Shown here one piece after another: positions 4,997 through 5,007 of a stretch of 5,007 nt of DNA. The DNA comes from Desulfobacterales bacterium (lineage in GTDB: Bacteria > Desulfobacterota > Desulfobacteria > Desulfobacterales > C00003106). Made by a program: the position numbers and the translations under genes. Each line of letters starts with the position of its first letter. Position 1 is the stretch's first letter. The DNA lies in NCBI GenBank assembly GCA_030672555.1, contig DAOVGD010000048.1, positions 1 to 5,007 of the forward strand, in the 5' to 3' direction. The notes beneath the pieces were generated by a model that searched no databases, was not told the origin of the DNA, and saw only the letters and a program-made list of their open reading frames with translations.

Positions 4997-5007
4997 GAAA
5001 AATAGTT

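Larger units (their letters stand above)
4680..5007. other. Upstream region of the hydrolase gene, no firm gene
   Basis: This 328-bp stretch holds no long ORF on either strand. The part next to the hydrolase (4680-4810) is GC-richer and contains the 41-codon frame and an inverted repeat. The distal part (about 4840-5007) is AT-rich and probably contains the promoter of the minus-strand genes, though no hexamer pair there stands out enough to name. Two further short inverted repeats lie at 4817-4839 and 4980-4996. Confidence 0.5.

Noticed and set aside
1..5007. CRISPR array, rRNA, transposase or recombinase genes
   Set aside because: No regularly spaced repeats, no rRNA-like stretches and no transposase or integrase motifs were seen on either strand.

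Overview
The window looks bacterial: compact genes, Shine-Dalgarno sites, GTG starts and a cleavable Sec signal peptide. The gene types (CFA synthase, geranylgeranyl-reductase-like flavoprotein, exported lipase-like hydrolase) fit a Gram-negative bacterium. A Desulfobacterota-type anaerobe is a reasonable guess, but no marker here settles the taxonomy. All four well-supported genes lie on the minus strand, so transcription runs from high to low coordinates.

Layout in transcription order: (1) 4680-5007, an AT-rich upstream region with inverted repeats and a possible 41-codon ORF whose stop overlaps the next start. (2) 3960-4679, a secreted alpha/beta hydrolase of lipase/esterase type. (3) 3770-3959, a 190-bp spacer with a possible 39-codon ORF behind a strong ribosome binding site. 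(4) 2648-3769, a cyclopropane-fatty-acyl-phospholipid synthase with every catalytic residue I can align to the E. coli enzyme. (5) 1660-2607, an FAD oxidoreductase of the geranylgeranyl reductase family, 40 bp behind the synthase and probably co-transcribed. (6) 1513-1659, a spacer with a terminator-like hairpin and a possible promoter. (7) 76-1512, a dynamin-superfamily GTPase whose G domain closely resembles eukaryotic EHD proteins and which carries a predicted two-helix membrane hairpin. (8) 1-75, which may begin with the last 16 bases of a plus-strand tRNA.

The common theme is the membrane. One gene product methylates unsaturated acyl chains in phospholipids, one is a flavoprotein of a family that reduces lipid double bonds, one is an exported lipase-like hydrolase, and one is a predicted membrane-shaping GTPase. 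Whether they work as one system is inference. The synthase-flavoprotein pair is the tightest link. The GTPase may have its own promoter.

The points most worth a second look are the EHD-like GTPase with its transmembrane hairpin, the synthase/flavoprotein pair, and a related sequence block present just upstream of both the hydrolase and the synthase genes.
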